Positions 1-10,784 of a DNA stretch of 64,000 nucleotides are shown piece by piece. Position 1 is the stretch's first letter, and every line of letters starts with the position of its first letter. The translations under genes and the position numbers were made by a program. The notes beneath the pieces were generated by a model. The model was not told the origin of the DNA. It did no database searches and was given only the letters and a program-made list of their open reading frames with translations. This stretch comes from Agapetus fuscipes (lineage: Eukaryota; Arthropoda; Insecta; Trichoptera; Glossosomatidae): assembly GCA_951799405.1 (NCBI GenBank), contig OX637341.1, positions 19,025,659-19,089,658 on the forward strand. Reading direction: 5' to 3'.

Positions 1-250
1 GTGACGATCTCGTGCACTGTTTGCAATCGTGGGCATTCATTTTTTGTTGGCAACACTCGGTTGTTATGATAATGATGATGATGATGCATAATTTACGAAT
101 GACGTCACATCACTCATCAAGCTGCAATGATTTTTCTTTAATAATACTTATACATATTGTGTAGAACCAATAGTAACAAGCTAGGATTCATTTTTAGAAA
201 ATGCGATAATAATATTAATATAATGTTCTGGTTCTCTGGTTCTCTGGTTC

Positions 251-1144
251 TCTGTAACTTCAGGCGTCCCACAGGGATCTATCCTTGGGCCACTGCTTTT
301 TAACATATTTATAAACGATATTCAAGAATGTTTTATGTACTCTAAATCATTGCTCTTTGCTGACGACAGTAAGATCTACATGCCAATTAAAACACTAGAT
401 GATTGCTTACTTCTGCAATCAGATCTTGATCGATTCTCTGAATATTGCCGTAAAAATGCACTCGTCCTAAACATTGATAAATGCACTAGTATATCTTTCA
501 CACGTAAGCATCACATTATAAACTATCATTATAATCTGTCAAACGAAATCGTACCCAGAAAACAATTTATTAAAGATCTCGGAATATTATTGGATTCTAA
601 GCTATTGTTTGATAGACATATCTCAGAAATAGTGAGTAAAGCTTACAAAATGCTGGGATTTTTAATGAGGGTGTCCAAACCTTTTAAAAATATAAAAACA
701 TTAATATTGCTTTACAACACTTATGTAAGAAGCCAGCTAGAATATGCTTCTATAATTTGTAACCCCCATTGCAAAGTTTACATAAATAATGTTGAACGGA
801 TTCAGTCTAAGTTTTTGTCTTTTATCAATTTCAGATTTGGTCACTTTCAGTACTCAATGCAGTCACTTGAATTCAGGAGGATTATTGCTGACCAATTGTT
901 TTTGTATAAATTGGTCAATAATGTGATTGATTGTCCAGACTTGATATCAGGTCTTTATTACACTATACCAAGTAGAACGAGACTTCAATCTACGTTTCAT
1001 CTACCCATCCCTAACACCAATTATAGGAAAAATGATTTTTATTATAGAGCCTGTAAATATTACAATACCGTACTCTCTGTCCATGCTGATATATTTAACC
1101 TTGATTTTAATGAATTCAAAAAAGCATTGCTGAGTTTGTGGTAA
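251..1144 (+). pseudogene. 5'-truncated LINE reverse transcriptase, C-terminal half
   Basis: The open frame begins inside the RT palm. A GVPQGSILGPLLF motif is encoded at about 263-301 and FADD, the catalytic motif, at about 356-367. The frame then continues through the thumb and C-terminal region (KDLGILLDS, SQLEYAS) to a TAA at 1142-1144. RTs of this kind drive target-primed insertion of non-LTR elements. The motif set fits the jockey/CR1 group, but I cannot fix the clade. No endonuclease, ORF1 or N-terminal RT is present. The 5' break falls in three short GGTTCTCT repeats (about 230-254). The frame after the break is intact, so the copy is fairly young. About 110 bp of 3' UTR follows before a TCTAA array shared with the next repeat. 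Confidence 0.85.
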
Positions 1145-1262
1145 TGGAATTACCATCTTGTTTACAGTGTCACTACCATAGTTTTTACAGTTATCCAACT
1201 AAATTTGAAATTTGAAAGCGGGGCTTGTATTGTCCTCGTGTGTAAGTGCTACTATGAGGATT

Positions 1263-1716
1263 TCTTTATTACTATGTATCTAATCTAATCTAATCTAATC
1301 TAAGCTGCAAAGATACTCATCATTTAAGATTTACACTAAATGCATTCCCACAAGCAGATATGTATAATTTCGCGCTAACACATGCCGCATGTGGACCTAC
1401 AATATAAAAACCCAATCTCAAATGAACATAAGCCTTGCAACTCTTGCCGTCCTTCCCTGAAACAGGGGTGACATTGGCAAAGTGAACTGATTTTTATATT
1501 GTGGGTGGTCAGCCGCATAACAACCTATAAGTCAAGGAACATACATGACAAATTACATTTTTTAAATCAAAGAATGAAAATGACAATATATACATGGACA
1601 TAAAAAACTAAATCATAAAACCAATTTCACTTTAACAAACCCTAGCCGCCAACATCACAGATCAACCGCCATTTCTTTCTATCCTTGCATACTTCTTTCA
1701 TTTCCTCCAGAGTCAT
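1263..1716 (-). mobile_element. Family A repeat joined to RTE-type LINE 3' end
   Basis: Reference description of family A. Read on its own strand, a full copy begins CCTTGACTTATAGGTTGG, contains CACCCCTGTTTCAGGGA and the near-palindrome CACATGCGGCATGTG, and ends GCAACTTAGATTAGATTAG. In this copy the family A body (1263-1538) is preceded on its own strand by sequence from 1539-1716 that matches the end of an RTE-like LINE ORF plus its 3' UTR. The same longer unit recurs at 22873-23370 and 32646-33125. I infer that family A is, or shares, the 3' UTR of that LINE. I see no clear pol III A and B boxes in it. Confidence 0.7.
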
Positions 1717-2021
1717 GTATGATATTAATATTTAATTGTTTAAACACGTAGTTAATTAAATGTGCTCATGATGTGTAGATGTATGGAGGTGTGTATGTGT
1801 GCCTGTATGTTGATATTTTTTTAATTATGAAAGTATCAATTGCTTTTTGATGATTCATTGATTTTGTTATTGTTATTATTATTATTAATTTTATTGTTAT
1901 TGTTATTAACGGAAAATGTAGAGACAATTTTTTCAATTCTTTATTAATCTACTGATTTATTGTAATTATCCGAAGAAATTTGTTGTTTTTTTCCTGAATA
2001 TTTCCTAAAATAAAATAATAT
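1717..2021. other. Intronic or flanking AT-rich DNA, no gene seen
   Basis: Low-complexity T-rich sequence with imperfect TTATTG/TTATTA repeats around 1866-1910. No coding or repeat-family match recognised. Confidence 0.6.
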
Positions 2022-2438
2022 TAGGGTGATTTATTTGGTGAGCGCTGTTATTGTGTGTATCACACCTCAAGAGCCCTCTTCGAGCTGGGTCGTCGCTGTA
2101 GAAAGCGCCTATTCTCAAGCAAGACCCAGTTGCTGTAAGATTGGATGGACCTTTCAGTGACCGGTCTTTGGTTAAGGTTTATGGATTTTTCAACCCAGCG
2201 AAGAGCACATTTGGAAATATAAATGATATAATATGTTTGTGCTCCGCCGGAATTTGAATCCACAACCTTCCATTTACGAGTCCAAAGTGTTGCCACTGGA
2301 CAACGGACCGGTCCAAGAAATGCCAACAACACACGGTGTACCTAGCGGTCACCCATCCAAGTAGCACCCGCGTCCAATGTTGCTTAATTTCGGTGATCTG
2401 ATGAGAACCGGTACTTTCAACATGGTATCGTCATTGAC
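2022..2438 (-). mobile_element. SINE C, near full length, with 5S rRNA-derived head
   Basis: Reference description of SINE C. On the minus strand the first roughly 115 bp (about 2438-2322) is an old 5S rRNA copy, including ACCGGTTCTCATCAGATCAC and TACTTGGATGGGTGACCGC, the internal control region of 5S genes. A tRNA-like segment follows (GTTGTCCAGTGG and GGATTCAAATTCC regions), then a body ending GACGACCCAGCTCG, then tail type 1 (GAGGGCTCTTGAGGTGTGAT and CACACAA). The element ends in ATT-rich DNA. A 5S head followed by a tRNA-like unit is a known but uncommon SINE architecture. The unit is non-coding and would need a LINE partner for movement. Confidence 0.85.
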
Positions 2439-2481
2439 ATAAATATTTTATAGAAACACATTGAAGTTTATTTCATAAAGC

Positions 2482-2707
2482 CAACGCAACTAAGCTACAC
2501 CTATAGTGTAACTTCTGGCCACGTTCTCCCCGAAGCGATCGGATGTGACTTAGAGCTGTTATTTTTTTCTTGTGAAGGCTGAGTAAGCCTTGTTGGTATT
2601 TTATTTTGAGTTTGAAATAAGAACCCTCACCAAACACCGTCGGTCGGATTTGAACCCGAGCTCTCGACATGGAATGCAAACACTCTTCTAACTAAGCTAT
2701 CGAAGGA
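2482..2707 (-). mobile_element. SINE B copy, tRNA-headed, internally deleted
   Basis: Reference description of SINE B. The minus strand starts with a tRNA-like head: a TAGCTTAGTTAG-like A box and GGGTTCAAATCC as a B box. The body follows (CAAGGCTTACTCAGCCTTCA) and the end is GTGTAGCTTAGTTGCGTT. Between these this copy has lost the GC-rich middle found in fuller copies (8280-8608, 58457-58797). Confidence 0.8.
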
Positions 2708-2804
2708 CTTTTCATGTGTATATTTGATTGGCGGCTTTGGTTCTATACGACTAAATTTATAGCTAGGCAAAAGAAAATCTTCTTTTTTCAATGTCAATTT
2801 CTGT

Positions 2805-2950
2805 CTGTACTGTATCCTGCCGCCGTTCCACTAGGGGTGGCCGGTACCTCCGCAGATGCGCCTCCACTTTTTTCTGTCCTTACAAACCACTTTCATTTCC
2901 TCAATATTCATCACAACATCAAACGTAATTTCATTTTTCAAAGTATCTAT
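2805..2950 (-). pseudogene. RTE-type LINE 3' terminus fragment
   Basis: On the minus strand the sequence matches the very end of the RTE-like ORF seen better at 13628-13990: a GGTACCGGCCACCCCTAG motif, then GGCGGCAGGATACAGTACAG. The TACAG-rich tail is characteristic of this LINE group in the window. Only the last part of the ORF and its tail remain. Confidence 0.6.
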
Positions 2951-3450
2951 TATAAATTGTATGGCGAAGATGAGTACGTCGTATGAACTGCATAAAAATA
3001 TGAATCTATTAATTTTTGTACGAAAATATACTATTTTTAATATGCGTTTTCATCTTTTTCTCAATTTGACTTCTATTGTACTTAGCGCCTTGTTTTTATC
3101 AACCGTTTGCGTGTTAGTTAATTTTTTTAAATAAAAAAAATAATACCACAAACACAACGCTAATTTTTAACCTAAAAAAACCTTGGAATATAATGTTGAT
3201 ATTAATGGATAACGTAGCTGCATAAAGACATACCTACTCTATAATAATATTATTAATTTATTCGTAAAATCTGTTCAAATTTTTAAATACAGACAGTAGA
3301 CGTTAAAAAACACTAATTTGATAAAAAAAAAACTACCCGAAAAAATTAACAATAAAATAAAACAAAATATATTATTGTACCTACATACACTTTGATGTGT
3401 TCGTTACAAAAAAAACATAATATTAAATTGACTTGGTCACATCCAGTTAA
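2951..3450. other. AT-rich intronic or flanking DNA
   Basis: Poly-A and poly-T rich stretch with short stop-bounded frames of no recognisable similarity. Nothing else supported. Confidence 0.6.
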
Positions 3451-3672
3451 GAGGCCATCTATAATCTAAGTTGCAAAGATATACTGACGTTCAAGGCTCA
3501 TATTTAATGCATGCACACAAACAGTCGTAGGTTAGTTTGCGCTTATACATGCTGAATGTGTACATACAAAATTAACCAAACCTCACACAAACATGAGTTT
3601 TGCAACTCCTGCCGTCTTTCCCTGAAACCGGGGTGGCATTGGTAAAATTCACCCAGGATTTTACAGCATGGG
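3451..3672 (-). mobile_element. Family A repeat, divergent subfamily
   Basis: The TAATCTAAGTTGCAAAG end lies at 3456-3478 and the CCTGAAACCGGGGTGGCATT core at about 3622-3641. The variant GCATGTATAAGCGC differs from the commonest copies and matches 58340-58948, suggesting an older subfamily. Confidence 0.7.
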
Positions 3673-4059
3673 CAAGCTTAGAAAATGTGGTTTCACACAT
3701 ACAGGAGCGCAGAGCAGTGGTAAGACCCAGGAAAAGATAGCTGGATGGAGAATGGTATTTGAGCAGGAAGACTTTAGGTTAACAGCGCTGGCAGCAGTTG
3801 ATCAAGGAGGCTTGGAGCCATCTCGGGTTTTTGTACCAATAATGATGATGAAACTCTTGTAAATTGGAGTCAGTAATTGCATTAACACATCAAATGATTG
3901 CAAAGCTACGTACACAGTATTGCATCATTAAGTTTTTTCTTATAATTTAAAAAATTGCACAATATATATTTTAAAATTACATCTCATCTCAATTTTTGAG
4001 TAAGTATTGCACAATACTTTAACTCAGTGCAAAAGTTACTCGTATATAATATTAATTTT
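3673..4059. other. Non-repeat stretch, no supported gene
   Basis: A 64-codon frame runs through 3668-3862 but has no recognisable domain and overlaps the edge of the family A copy. It is not accepted as a gene. Confidence 0.5.
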
Positions 4060-4130
4060 TAATCTGGTCGGTAGCTTAGTTGGTAGAATGCTTGCATTCG
4101 ATGCCAGATGGAAGGAAGTCAGAAATGGTT
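4060..4130 (+). mobile_element. SINE B head fragment
   Basis: Only the tRNA-like head remains (GGTCGGTAGCTTAGTTGGTA and the anticodon-arm region). It passes into unrelated sequence near 4130. Confidence 0.65.
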
Positions 4131-4212
4131 TCCTATCTAGTGTTTATTTTACTTACATAGTTTACTGTATAAACGATACGTCGAAAATTAATAAGTTTTC
4201 TACAAAGTTTTT

Positions 4213-4537
4213 TTTTTAAGAAATCCTGTTCAGGATACTCCCTAGATTTCAGAGACTCTAGGAGTCTATGTCACTTGTTCTAGTGCCGCAGAGGTGTTGT
4301 TTACAAGCTTGGTCGGCGCTACAAAGCGCCAATACTCAAGCAAGATCCAGTTGCTGTAAGGCTGGATGGACCTTTAGTGACCGCTCTTTGGTAAAGGTTT
4401 AATGAATTTTTCATCCCAGCGAAGAGCGTATTTGAAATTATACATAAATGGTATTATTTTGTGCTCCGCCGGGATTCAAACCCACTAATTTCCATTAACG
4501 AGTCCGAAGTGTTGCCACTGAACTATGGACCTGTCAT
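4213..4537 (-). mobile_element. SINE C copy carrying LINE tail type 2
   Basis: On the minus strand the tRNA-like unit and body of SINE C (4537-4300) end at CGACCAAGCTTG. They continue into TAAACAACACCTCTGCGGCA and a segment with CTAGAGTCTCTGAAATCTAG, instead of the usual tail. That second segment is the 3' UTR of the LINE at 15660-16110. The same junction recurs at 28431-28726. No 5S head is present. Confidence 0.75.
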
Positions 4538-5389
4538 TGTTTCCTATCTAGTGTTTATTTTACTTACATAGTTTACCTACTGTATAAACGAAACATCGAG
4601 AATAAAGTAAGTTTTCCACTAACAGTTTGTGTTATAAACCCGAATTGTAATATAATTTTGAAATGAAAAAGAAGTGCATTACATTTACAAATGTCTATAA
4701 TTTAACAGTTCAATCAAGTGGGACTTTAACGAAACGTTTGCAAATTTCAAATGATTTTAAGTAAGATTCACTAGAAGCATTTCATGCATTCCGGATCACT
4801 TACATCAGGTAATTCACAAAAACACTCACATTTTAGGGTCGCTGTGGCGTATCAGAACATGAATGGAAAGCTAAAAGCACTACAAGTAAAGTAGAACCTT
4901 GATTATCCGAGTCCTCCAGTCGTTCTTTATAGCACGTTAGGCCACAAATAAAATCAAAACTTTGGATTAAGAAATATTTTGTAGGAATTGTTCTCATTTA
5001 GGTATTCATTTGGATTTTGAGCTGCTTAAACCTGGGTGGAATATTAAAAATTCTTACGGATATTTTCCTTGCAACGAAATAAAAGGCAAATAAAAAACCT
5101 GCAAATGTTACCGATTTTTCGTTATTTAATGTCTATTTTTCTTCAGTTTCAACAATTAATTGCGGCAATACTTGAACTTTAGTTATCCTTTTATTGTTTT
5201 TTTTTTTATAATTGGTAACCAAATATTTTATCTATGTATGTATGACCTTGTTGTACAAAAATAAAGGGCTTCTAGATTACGTAAAATGGTTATTTTGTCA
5301 TTTTCATATTTTTATTTTTCTTGTCAATTACCATACTATTATTTTATCAACAGATAACGATACTGCGTATGTAAAAAAAATACAAACAC
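4538..5389. other. AT-rich intronic or flanking DNA
   Basis: A segment at 4537-4610 repeats the sequence at 4128-4200 (TTTCCTATCTAGTGTTTATT and following), so the SINE C insertion at 4213-4537 is flanked by a local duplication of about 70 bp. Otherwise no feature is seen. Confidence 0.55.
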
Positions 5390-5598
5390 ATTCTTCTTCT
5401 TTTCCTTTGCACTATCCCATCATTTGGGGTCAGCCCTCCTTGTTCAAAGACGCCAAACTTTTCTATCCTGGCTCATCTCCTCTGTCAGGTTTCCCTTTTG
5501 CATTTCTTTTTCAATATTGGCCCGCCATGTTGCCATTGGGCGGCCTCTGCCTCTTGGTCCTGTGGGAATGCTGAGGGCTTTTTGGACAATATGTTCAT
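5390..5598 (-). pseudogene. RTE-like LINE ORF 3' end with GAA-type tail
   Basis: The minus strand translates to GRGRPMATWRANIEKEM, then MSQDRKVWRL, a TGA, and TRRADPK. The GRGRP..TW and DR..W..L..RADP pattern is the ordinary C-terminus of RTE-clade polyproteins. One in-frame TGA (near 5458) breaks it. It ends in an AAGAAGAAGAA tail. Confidence 0.7.
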
Positions 5599-6639
5599 TA
5601 TCTCTACATTAAAATCACATTTAGTTTTACACTATTATGTGAAACTCTTCTCTTCCGAACTTGTGATTATTTATCCAAGGCTTTTTAGCTCGGATATTTG
5701 AGGTTCTACTGTATAAAACTTAACGTTAAATCTCAAACAGAGCGTTGTACCAAAAATGCATGAAAACTAAAACTCTCACTAGATACGCTATTTTATTTTT
5801 CATACATTTTTTGTTATAAACTAGGATTGAGTTTACACGCTAAATGTTTTATACTTGGAGTACAATTCTATTCATTCACTCCCCGATGATCCATTCACTG
5901 GACTGAATGAGCTGGTGTATGAATTTTACATTCACCCCCCATTCACTGCTTGTATTTTACATCCCTTGTACCTACATACGTAAACGCTCTCTAAATGCCA
6001 AAATGGAAATCCAAATGTGCGGAATTTTGTTGAGTTATTGACTGTTCACTTTTTTCAAAAATGATAATTTTGAATGTGAAAAATATTGCCTTTCGTAAAT
6101 GATTAAGTAAAATTGTTGATTTTTTTTCTATTTATTTTTTCTTTTAAGTTTTTAACTCACTGCTAGATGCAGGCTTTCCAGTATGTCCATGTCTGTACCT
6201 CTTCTTGTAATCAATTTTGAAATTTTAAGAACAAAATATTTGTAAATTAGAAACAAATTATTATGTGTTATCTTTACATTATTTAATTGAGGAGCATACA
6301 ACCTATACAGACACATGCGCCTTTAAGGTAGGCAACGCATGGTAAAAAAATATATCTACCTTTTTATTTTAGATTTTCAATTGTAATTGGTATAAAAATT
6401 TTAGTCATTGTTAGAACTGAAATTCATTTTTCAAATGTTTTTTTAAAGGCAAAGGGAAAAAAATATTGATCTCTAACCTGTAAATGAGCCTAATTAACGT
6501 AAACATCCTTGTTATTCATGGCCCTATTGCAACAAACTCTTTTAAGACAAAACCAAAATTAAATGTGATTTCTCTCTTTCAAATCAAAAATTGGGTTGCA
6601 TATACATAATATTATGTACTATTTTGTTAAGATGGAAAG
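5599..6639. other. AT-rich intronic or flanking DNA
   Basis: No family or coding similarity recognised. A short imperfect repeat of CATTCACTCC-like units lies at about 5870-5950. Confidence 0.55.
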
Positions 6640-7215
6640 GTATCTCCAGGATACTTACATCCAGCTAGCTCTCATCAGCATCACTCTCAGGGCGTGGGGT
6701 TCTTTCTTTGGTATTGCTCACCTTGTATTTTGGGAAGGGTTGTATATTTAAAAGATAAGTTTAACATGAACAAATAAGGGTTTATTAACTTTAGTAATAT
6801 GGGGACAAAAAGGGGAAATAAGGGAATGGCCCGACCTGCACCTTGTCACTCCCTAAAATACTCCCTACTCTGTTGACTGGAGTTCCGAACTGAAGGCCTG
6901 GGGCAGCGCCCCAGGCTAGCGGCGGCTCACGAGGCGGACGCCTGCACACGTTGGAGCCCCTGGGTGGGCGTTCCTATGCCCCCGTCTCTAGTCCACGAGG
7001 CGGGTGCGTTGCTGGCAGGAAATCCAAGTAGATGGGGAGGAGGGAGCTCCATGGTAATGCCCCCTCTTGCACCACTTGGTGCTTCGTCGCCGACGTCTGA
7101 CTCGATTCACCTCTTGCCGAGAACTCATGAGCGACGGCCCGATTAGTTCGCACGGCGCAGTTCGGCCGCTTCCGTGACCGTTCGGCTCCGTTCGGCCCAC
7201 AAAACACACTGTACA
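6640..7215. repeat. Unclassified two-copy repeat G, copy 1
   Basis: Shares blocks in the same order with 47360-48135. The first block contains CATCACTCTCAGGGCGTGGG and CACCTTGTATTTTGGGAAGG. The GC-rich second block contains GGGAGGGAGCTCCAT and CCGTGACC(G/A)TTCGGCTC. The GC-rich half stands out from the AT-rich surroundings. Overlapping minus-strand frames start at the same place in both copies, but their products diverge and look like no known protein. It may be a degenerate mobile element or a retroposed transcript. Confidence 0.6.
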
Positions 7216-7922
7216 TTTCGAGATTGTTCTTTCTATGTTATTTTAAAATAACATAACAGTACGTAAGTCAGCTCATTTCCTAAATTCCACCATATTATAA
7301 CCCACTTCCGAGAAATATTTAACCGAGTTACTTACCAGTATTAAGCAAATTTGATGTGTCAATCAAATATTGATTGAAGGTTAGTGCAACAGGCCCTTTT
7401 TAAGCAATAAAATAAGCACACAATGTATTGAATCCTGCATTATCTAGGTTGTACAGAAATCAAAGTGGCTCTCGCCATTTTCCTATTTTCAATAAAATTA
7501 AGAATTAAAAAACAAAGTAACTCGCTTTGTCTAGTCTATACACTAGCATTCGTCTACATCTCATACAAAATTACAAATCTCTGCAACGAAAACCTTGTCA
7601 GACCATCATAAGTGACGGACAGGTAGCTATAACGAAAAGTAGCTCATTTTTCATGAAATATCATTTCAACCTCGTGTTTCATACAAATTCTTCTTATATC
7701 ATTAGATGTACTTTACAAATATGAAATATTCTTGCAATTTCTCGTGGAAAATCTTCCAGGAATTTTTAACATATGAAAAGTAATGTAAATGCATTTCTAG
7801 CGAAGTACATATATTTTGCAAAGAAGAATTTATTTGTTTTCTCATATTGCAAGGTAATTACATTCACTATTTTCATTATATGAGCGTATGATTTCATATT
7901 TGCTTCATTTTTACATGAAATC
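7216..7922. other. AT-rich intronic or flanking DNA
   Basis: No repeat-family or coding match recognised. Simple AT-rich sequence with CATGAAAT-like repeated words near 7660-7920. Confidence 0.5.
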
Positions 7923-8102
7923 CATTTTTTCCGGGCTTGTAGACCATGGTCCAGTATTTCTTCTGTACTATTACTCAGTTCAAGTATGAGCCTTGAAGAA
8001 GTCAGTCACAAGTTCACCGACGAAACGTAGCAGCCTTCTAAGAAGAAAAAAACAGCCTACATAAGAAATACTGGACCATGGTCTAAAACCCAGAAAAATG
8101 GA
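7923..8102 (+). mobile_element. Foldback F1 with hammerhead-like core
   Basis: Arms containing GACCATGGTCCAGTATTTCT (left) and AGAAATACTGGACCATGGTC (right) bracket a loop of about 95 bases. In the loop, CTTGAAGA (7992-7999) is followed by one base, a six-step helix with one mismatch (GTCAGT at 8001-8006, ACCGAC at 8016-8021) and GAAACG (8022-8027). This is the order of the hammerhead core: CUGANGA, stem II, GAAA. It belongs with the copies at 10560, 12281, 45387, 51875, 52845, 59433 and 59654. Confidence 0.6.
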
Positions 8103-8279
8103 TGCTGCAATCTTATCATCATCAACTGAAGCCGGACATGAAAACCTAAACACTTAAAAATACTCATATTATTATTCTGTTTAACTAAATTGGTGTGAGA
8201 CTGACTACCCATTCTTTAAAAATTGGTTGACTTTTCCAATGTCACCTTTTTATCAATGAAGGTCGCTTAGAGTTTTGAT

Positions 8280-8608
8280 TGGTCCGGTCGATAGCTAAGT
8301 TGGTAGAGTGCTTGCATTCCATGCTGAGAGCTCGGGCTCGAATCCAACGGAGGGTGTCAGAAATATTTTCCCGTTTCGGTGCTCATTTCAAACCCCAAAA
8401 TTTAATACCGGCAAGATTTACTCAGCCATTACAAAAAATGAATACCAGCCCCCCGGTAGCTAGAAAACCCCCACTTCAACTGAAGTGGTTGGCGTAAGGC
8501 CGGCCCCCTTATCTGTAAAATGAAATAGGTTTCACTTGCCACATGCAAAACCTTTCGTGGATAGCGCGGCAAGAAGTTGAACTATATGTGTAACCTAGTT
8601 GCGTTTTT
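8280..8608 (+). mobile_element. SINE B, nearly complete
   Basis: A tRNA-like head with A box TAGCTAAGTTGG and B-box region GGGCTCGAATCC, a middle containing CCACTTCAACTGAAGTGG (a perfect hairpin) and GGCCGGCCCCCTTA, and an end GTGTAACCTAGTTGCGTTT. This copy best shows the module order of the family. Confidence 0.85.
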
Positions 8609-9339
8609 TTATTTATTTTGTAAGTAAGTATACGTGCAGCATGAGTAAGCCCGAACTTAAGCGTATTTGCATGTGGGTATGCATTTAACATGTTTATTTA
8701 TTTTTGCATTTGGATTAAAGATACACATGAAATCTTTTTTTTTTGTAAACCTTCTTCTATAGCAGGCCCGTCTAACATACGGCCCGTATAAGCCATTCAT
8801 TCGGCCCGCGACGTCATCAATAGTTATTGCGCAATAAGTTCAATCATCTTGCGCCATGGATTTAGTGTTTTTGTTAAAGCACTGGTTAAGATTTTTCAGA
8901 ACAGACAAAAATAAAATAACAATTCATCTAAAAAAAATAATAATCGATGGTTGTTTAGATATCAGTAATTTAATTGTTAAGTTGATTAAAGTCAGTTGAT
9001 TAATTCATCTTAATGTACTCACATAAAATCAAATTGAAAGCCAATCTTCTGATCAATTTATGTCAAGACTTGCAAAAACAATGGTCCTTTATAAAAACAC
9101 GAATCCAATGTTACTCTGGAGCTTAAATTCCGAGTTATTATTTACTTTCTATTATATCAAACGAAGAAAGATATCATCAAACCTAGATAGCAATCCTATT
9201 GTTCGCTTTGCTAAGTCCGGGATTTTGTTCAGGTCAGTGCACAGTAGACAGTAGCTTAGTGGATGTGTTTTAAAGCAAACTGTAATAATCTAATATAATC
9301 TCATCTAAGTTGCTGTAAATATACTGTAAAAAAAAAAAA
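8609..9339. other. AT-rich DNA with a possible hAT-type end
   Basis: At 8763 the sequence CAGGCCCGTCTAACATACGG resembles a hAT-like terminal repeat, but I find no matching inverted end or 8 bp duplication. A TATAATCTCATCTAAGTTGC scrap of family A lies near 9292. Confidence 0.4.
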
Positions 9340-9545
9340 GGTTCACTTTGCCAATGTCACCCCTGTTTCAGGGAAGGACGGCAAGAGTTGCAGGGCTTAT
9401 GTTCATTTGAGATTGGGTTTTTATAATGAAGGTCCACATGCGGCATGTGCTAGCGCGAAATTATACATGTCTGCTTGTGGGAATGCATTTAATATAAATC
9501 TTAAATGACATATATCCTTGCAGCTTAGATTAGATTAGATTAGAT
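9340..9545 (+). mobile_element. Family A repeat
   Basis: Begins inside the family (GGTTCACTTTGCCAATGTCA) and runs to GCAGCTTAGATTAGATTAG. It meets the next copy tail to tail. Confidence 0.8.
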
Positions 9546-9788
9546 TAGATAAGTTGCAAATGTATGTTACATTGGGGATTCACATTATATGCATTCTCAC
9601 AATCAGACGAGTATAAGTTCGCGCTTGCACATGCCGCATGTGAACCTCCAACATAAAAACCCAAATCTCAAATGGACATACACCTTACAATTCTTGCCGT
9701 TCTTTCCAAACAGGGGTGATATTGGCAAAGTGAACCATTCTTTAAAGTATGGATGGTCAGCCGCATACCAATCTTTAAGTCAAGGAAC
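9546..9788 (-). mobile_element. Family A repeat, tail-to-tail with previous copy
   Basis: Opposite orientation to 9340-9545. The two share the TTAGATTAGAT array, so one probably inserted at the tail of the other. The CAGGGGTGATATTGGCAAAG core is at 9711-9730. Confidence 0.8.
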
Positions 9789-10034
9789 TGCAAGTAAGTG
9801 TTATTTATTCGTAGCGTTCAAAAGAAAGGAATACAGAAACGTTTAAAATGAGTTTATACATAAATATTTATTATTATTAATAATTATTATAAATAAATAA
9901 AATGCTTTGAAAATCATAGTGTGATCGGAAAACGAACTAAGAAATTTGCCATTGCATTGAAAATGTTGTAATCAATTTTTTAGCTCAGCTAACTTTTCAC
10001 AAGTTCGAACTTTCATGGCTGGTGCTACGAAACG

Positions 10035-10534
10035 CAAAAACGCAACTAAGCTACACATATAGTGTAACTTCTTGCCTGCGTTATCCCCGAAGGGGTCGCA
10101 TGTGGCGCTTCGGGACCTATTTATTTTTACAGGTAAGGGGGCCGGCCTCACACCAACCACTTTCAGTTGAAGTGGGGGTTTCCCAGCTCCCGGGGGGGCT
10201 GGTTCTCATTTCTTGTGAAGGCTGAGTGAACCTTTGAGATCGAACCCTTGCTCTCGGCATGGAATGCAAGCATTCTACCAATTGAGCTATCGACCTTTTT
10301 ACGAGCTTGATCGTCGTCGCTACAAAGCGCCAATTCTCAAGCAAGATCCAGTTGCTGTAAGGCTGGATGGACCTTTGGTGACCGGTCATTGGTAAAGGTT
10401 TTATGAATTTTTCAACCCGGCGAAGAGCAAATTTGAAAATATAAATGGTATATTTTTTGTGCTCCGCCGGGAATCGAACCCACAACCTTCCCATTCAGAG
10501 TCCGCAGTGTTACCACTGAGCTACGGACCGGTCA
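10035..10534 (-). mobile_element. Dimeric SINE: C body followed directly by SINE B
   Basis: On the minus strand a SINE C unit (10534-10297, with B-box region GGGTTCGATTCCC) reaches CGATCAAGCTCG and passes through TAAAAA into the SINE B head GGTCGATAGCTCAATTGG (10296 onward). It then continues to the B end GTGTAGCTTAGTTGCGTTT. The identical C-B junction recurs at 43920-44294, so the two were probably copied as one unit. Confidence 0.8.
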
Positions 10535-10559
10535 TATCTTTTATTGTGCTAATAATAAA

Positions 10560-10757
10560 TAAATCACTTTTGTATTCTTTCGGGTTTGACCATGTTCCAC
10601 TTGTAGCTCCCACATCTGCCGACGTTTCGCTTTCACGAAAGCATCTTCAAGGCGAGTTTTCAAAGCGCCGTGACGGTTTTCAAAGCGAAACGTCGGCAGA
10701 TGTGGGAGCTGCAAGTGGAACATGGTCAAACCTGAAAGAACGCAAAAGCGATCTAAT
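10560..10757 (-). mobile_element. Foldback F2 with hammerhead-like core
   Basis: Arms of about 75 bp (left includes CCCACATCTGCCGACGTTTC; right is its complement from about 10682). On the minus strand the loop reads CTTGAAGA, one base, GCTTTC, GT, GAAAGC, GAAACG (10651-10621). This is a perfect six-pair stem II in the right place for a hammerhead core. No coding sequence is inside. Confidence 0.65.
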
Positions 10758-10784
10758 TATTATTGGAAGATAATAGCTTGCCTC

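Noticed and set aside
1263..1320. TCTAATCTAATC arrays as telomere-like or CRISPR repeats
   Set aside because: They are tails of family A copies, short and always next to the same repeat. No spacer structure.
2025..2367. Short minus frames with RWVEKFINL-like words seen at several loci
   Set aside because: They recur only because SINE C is repeated. The family is non-coding.
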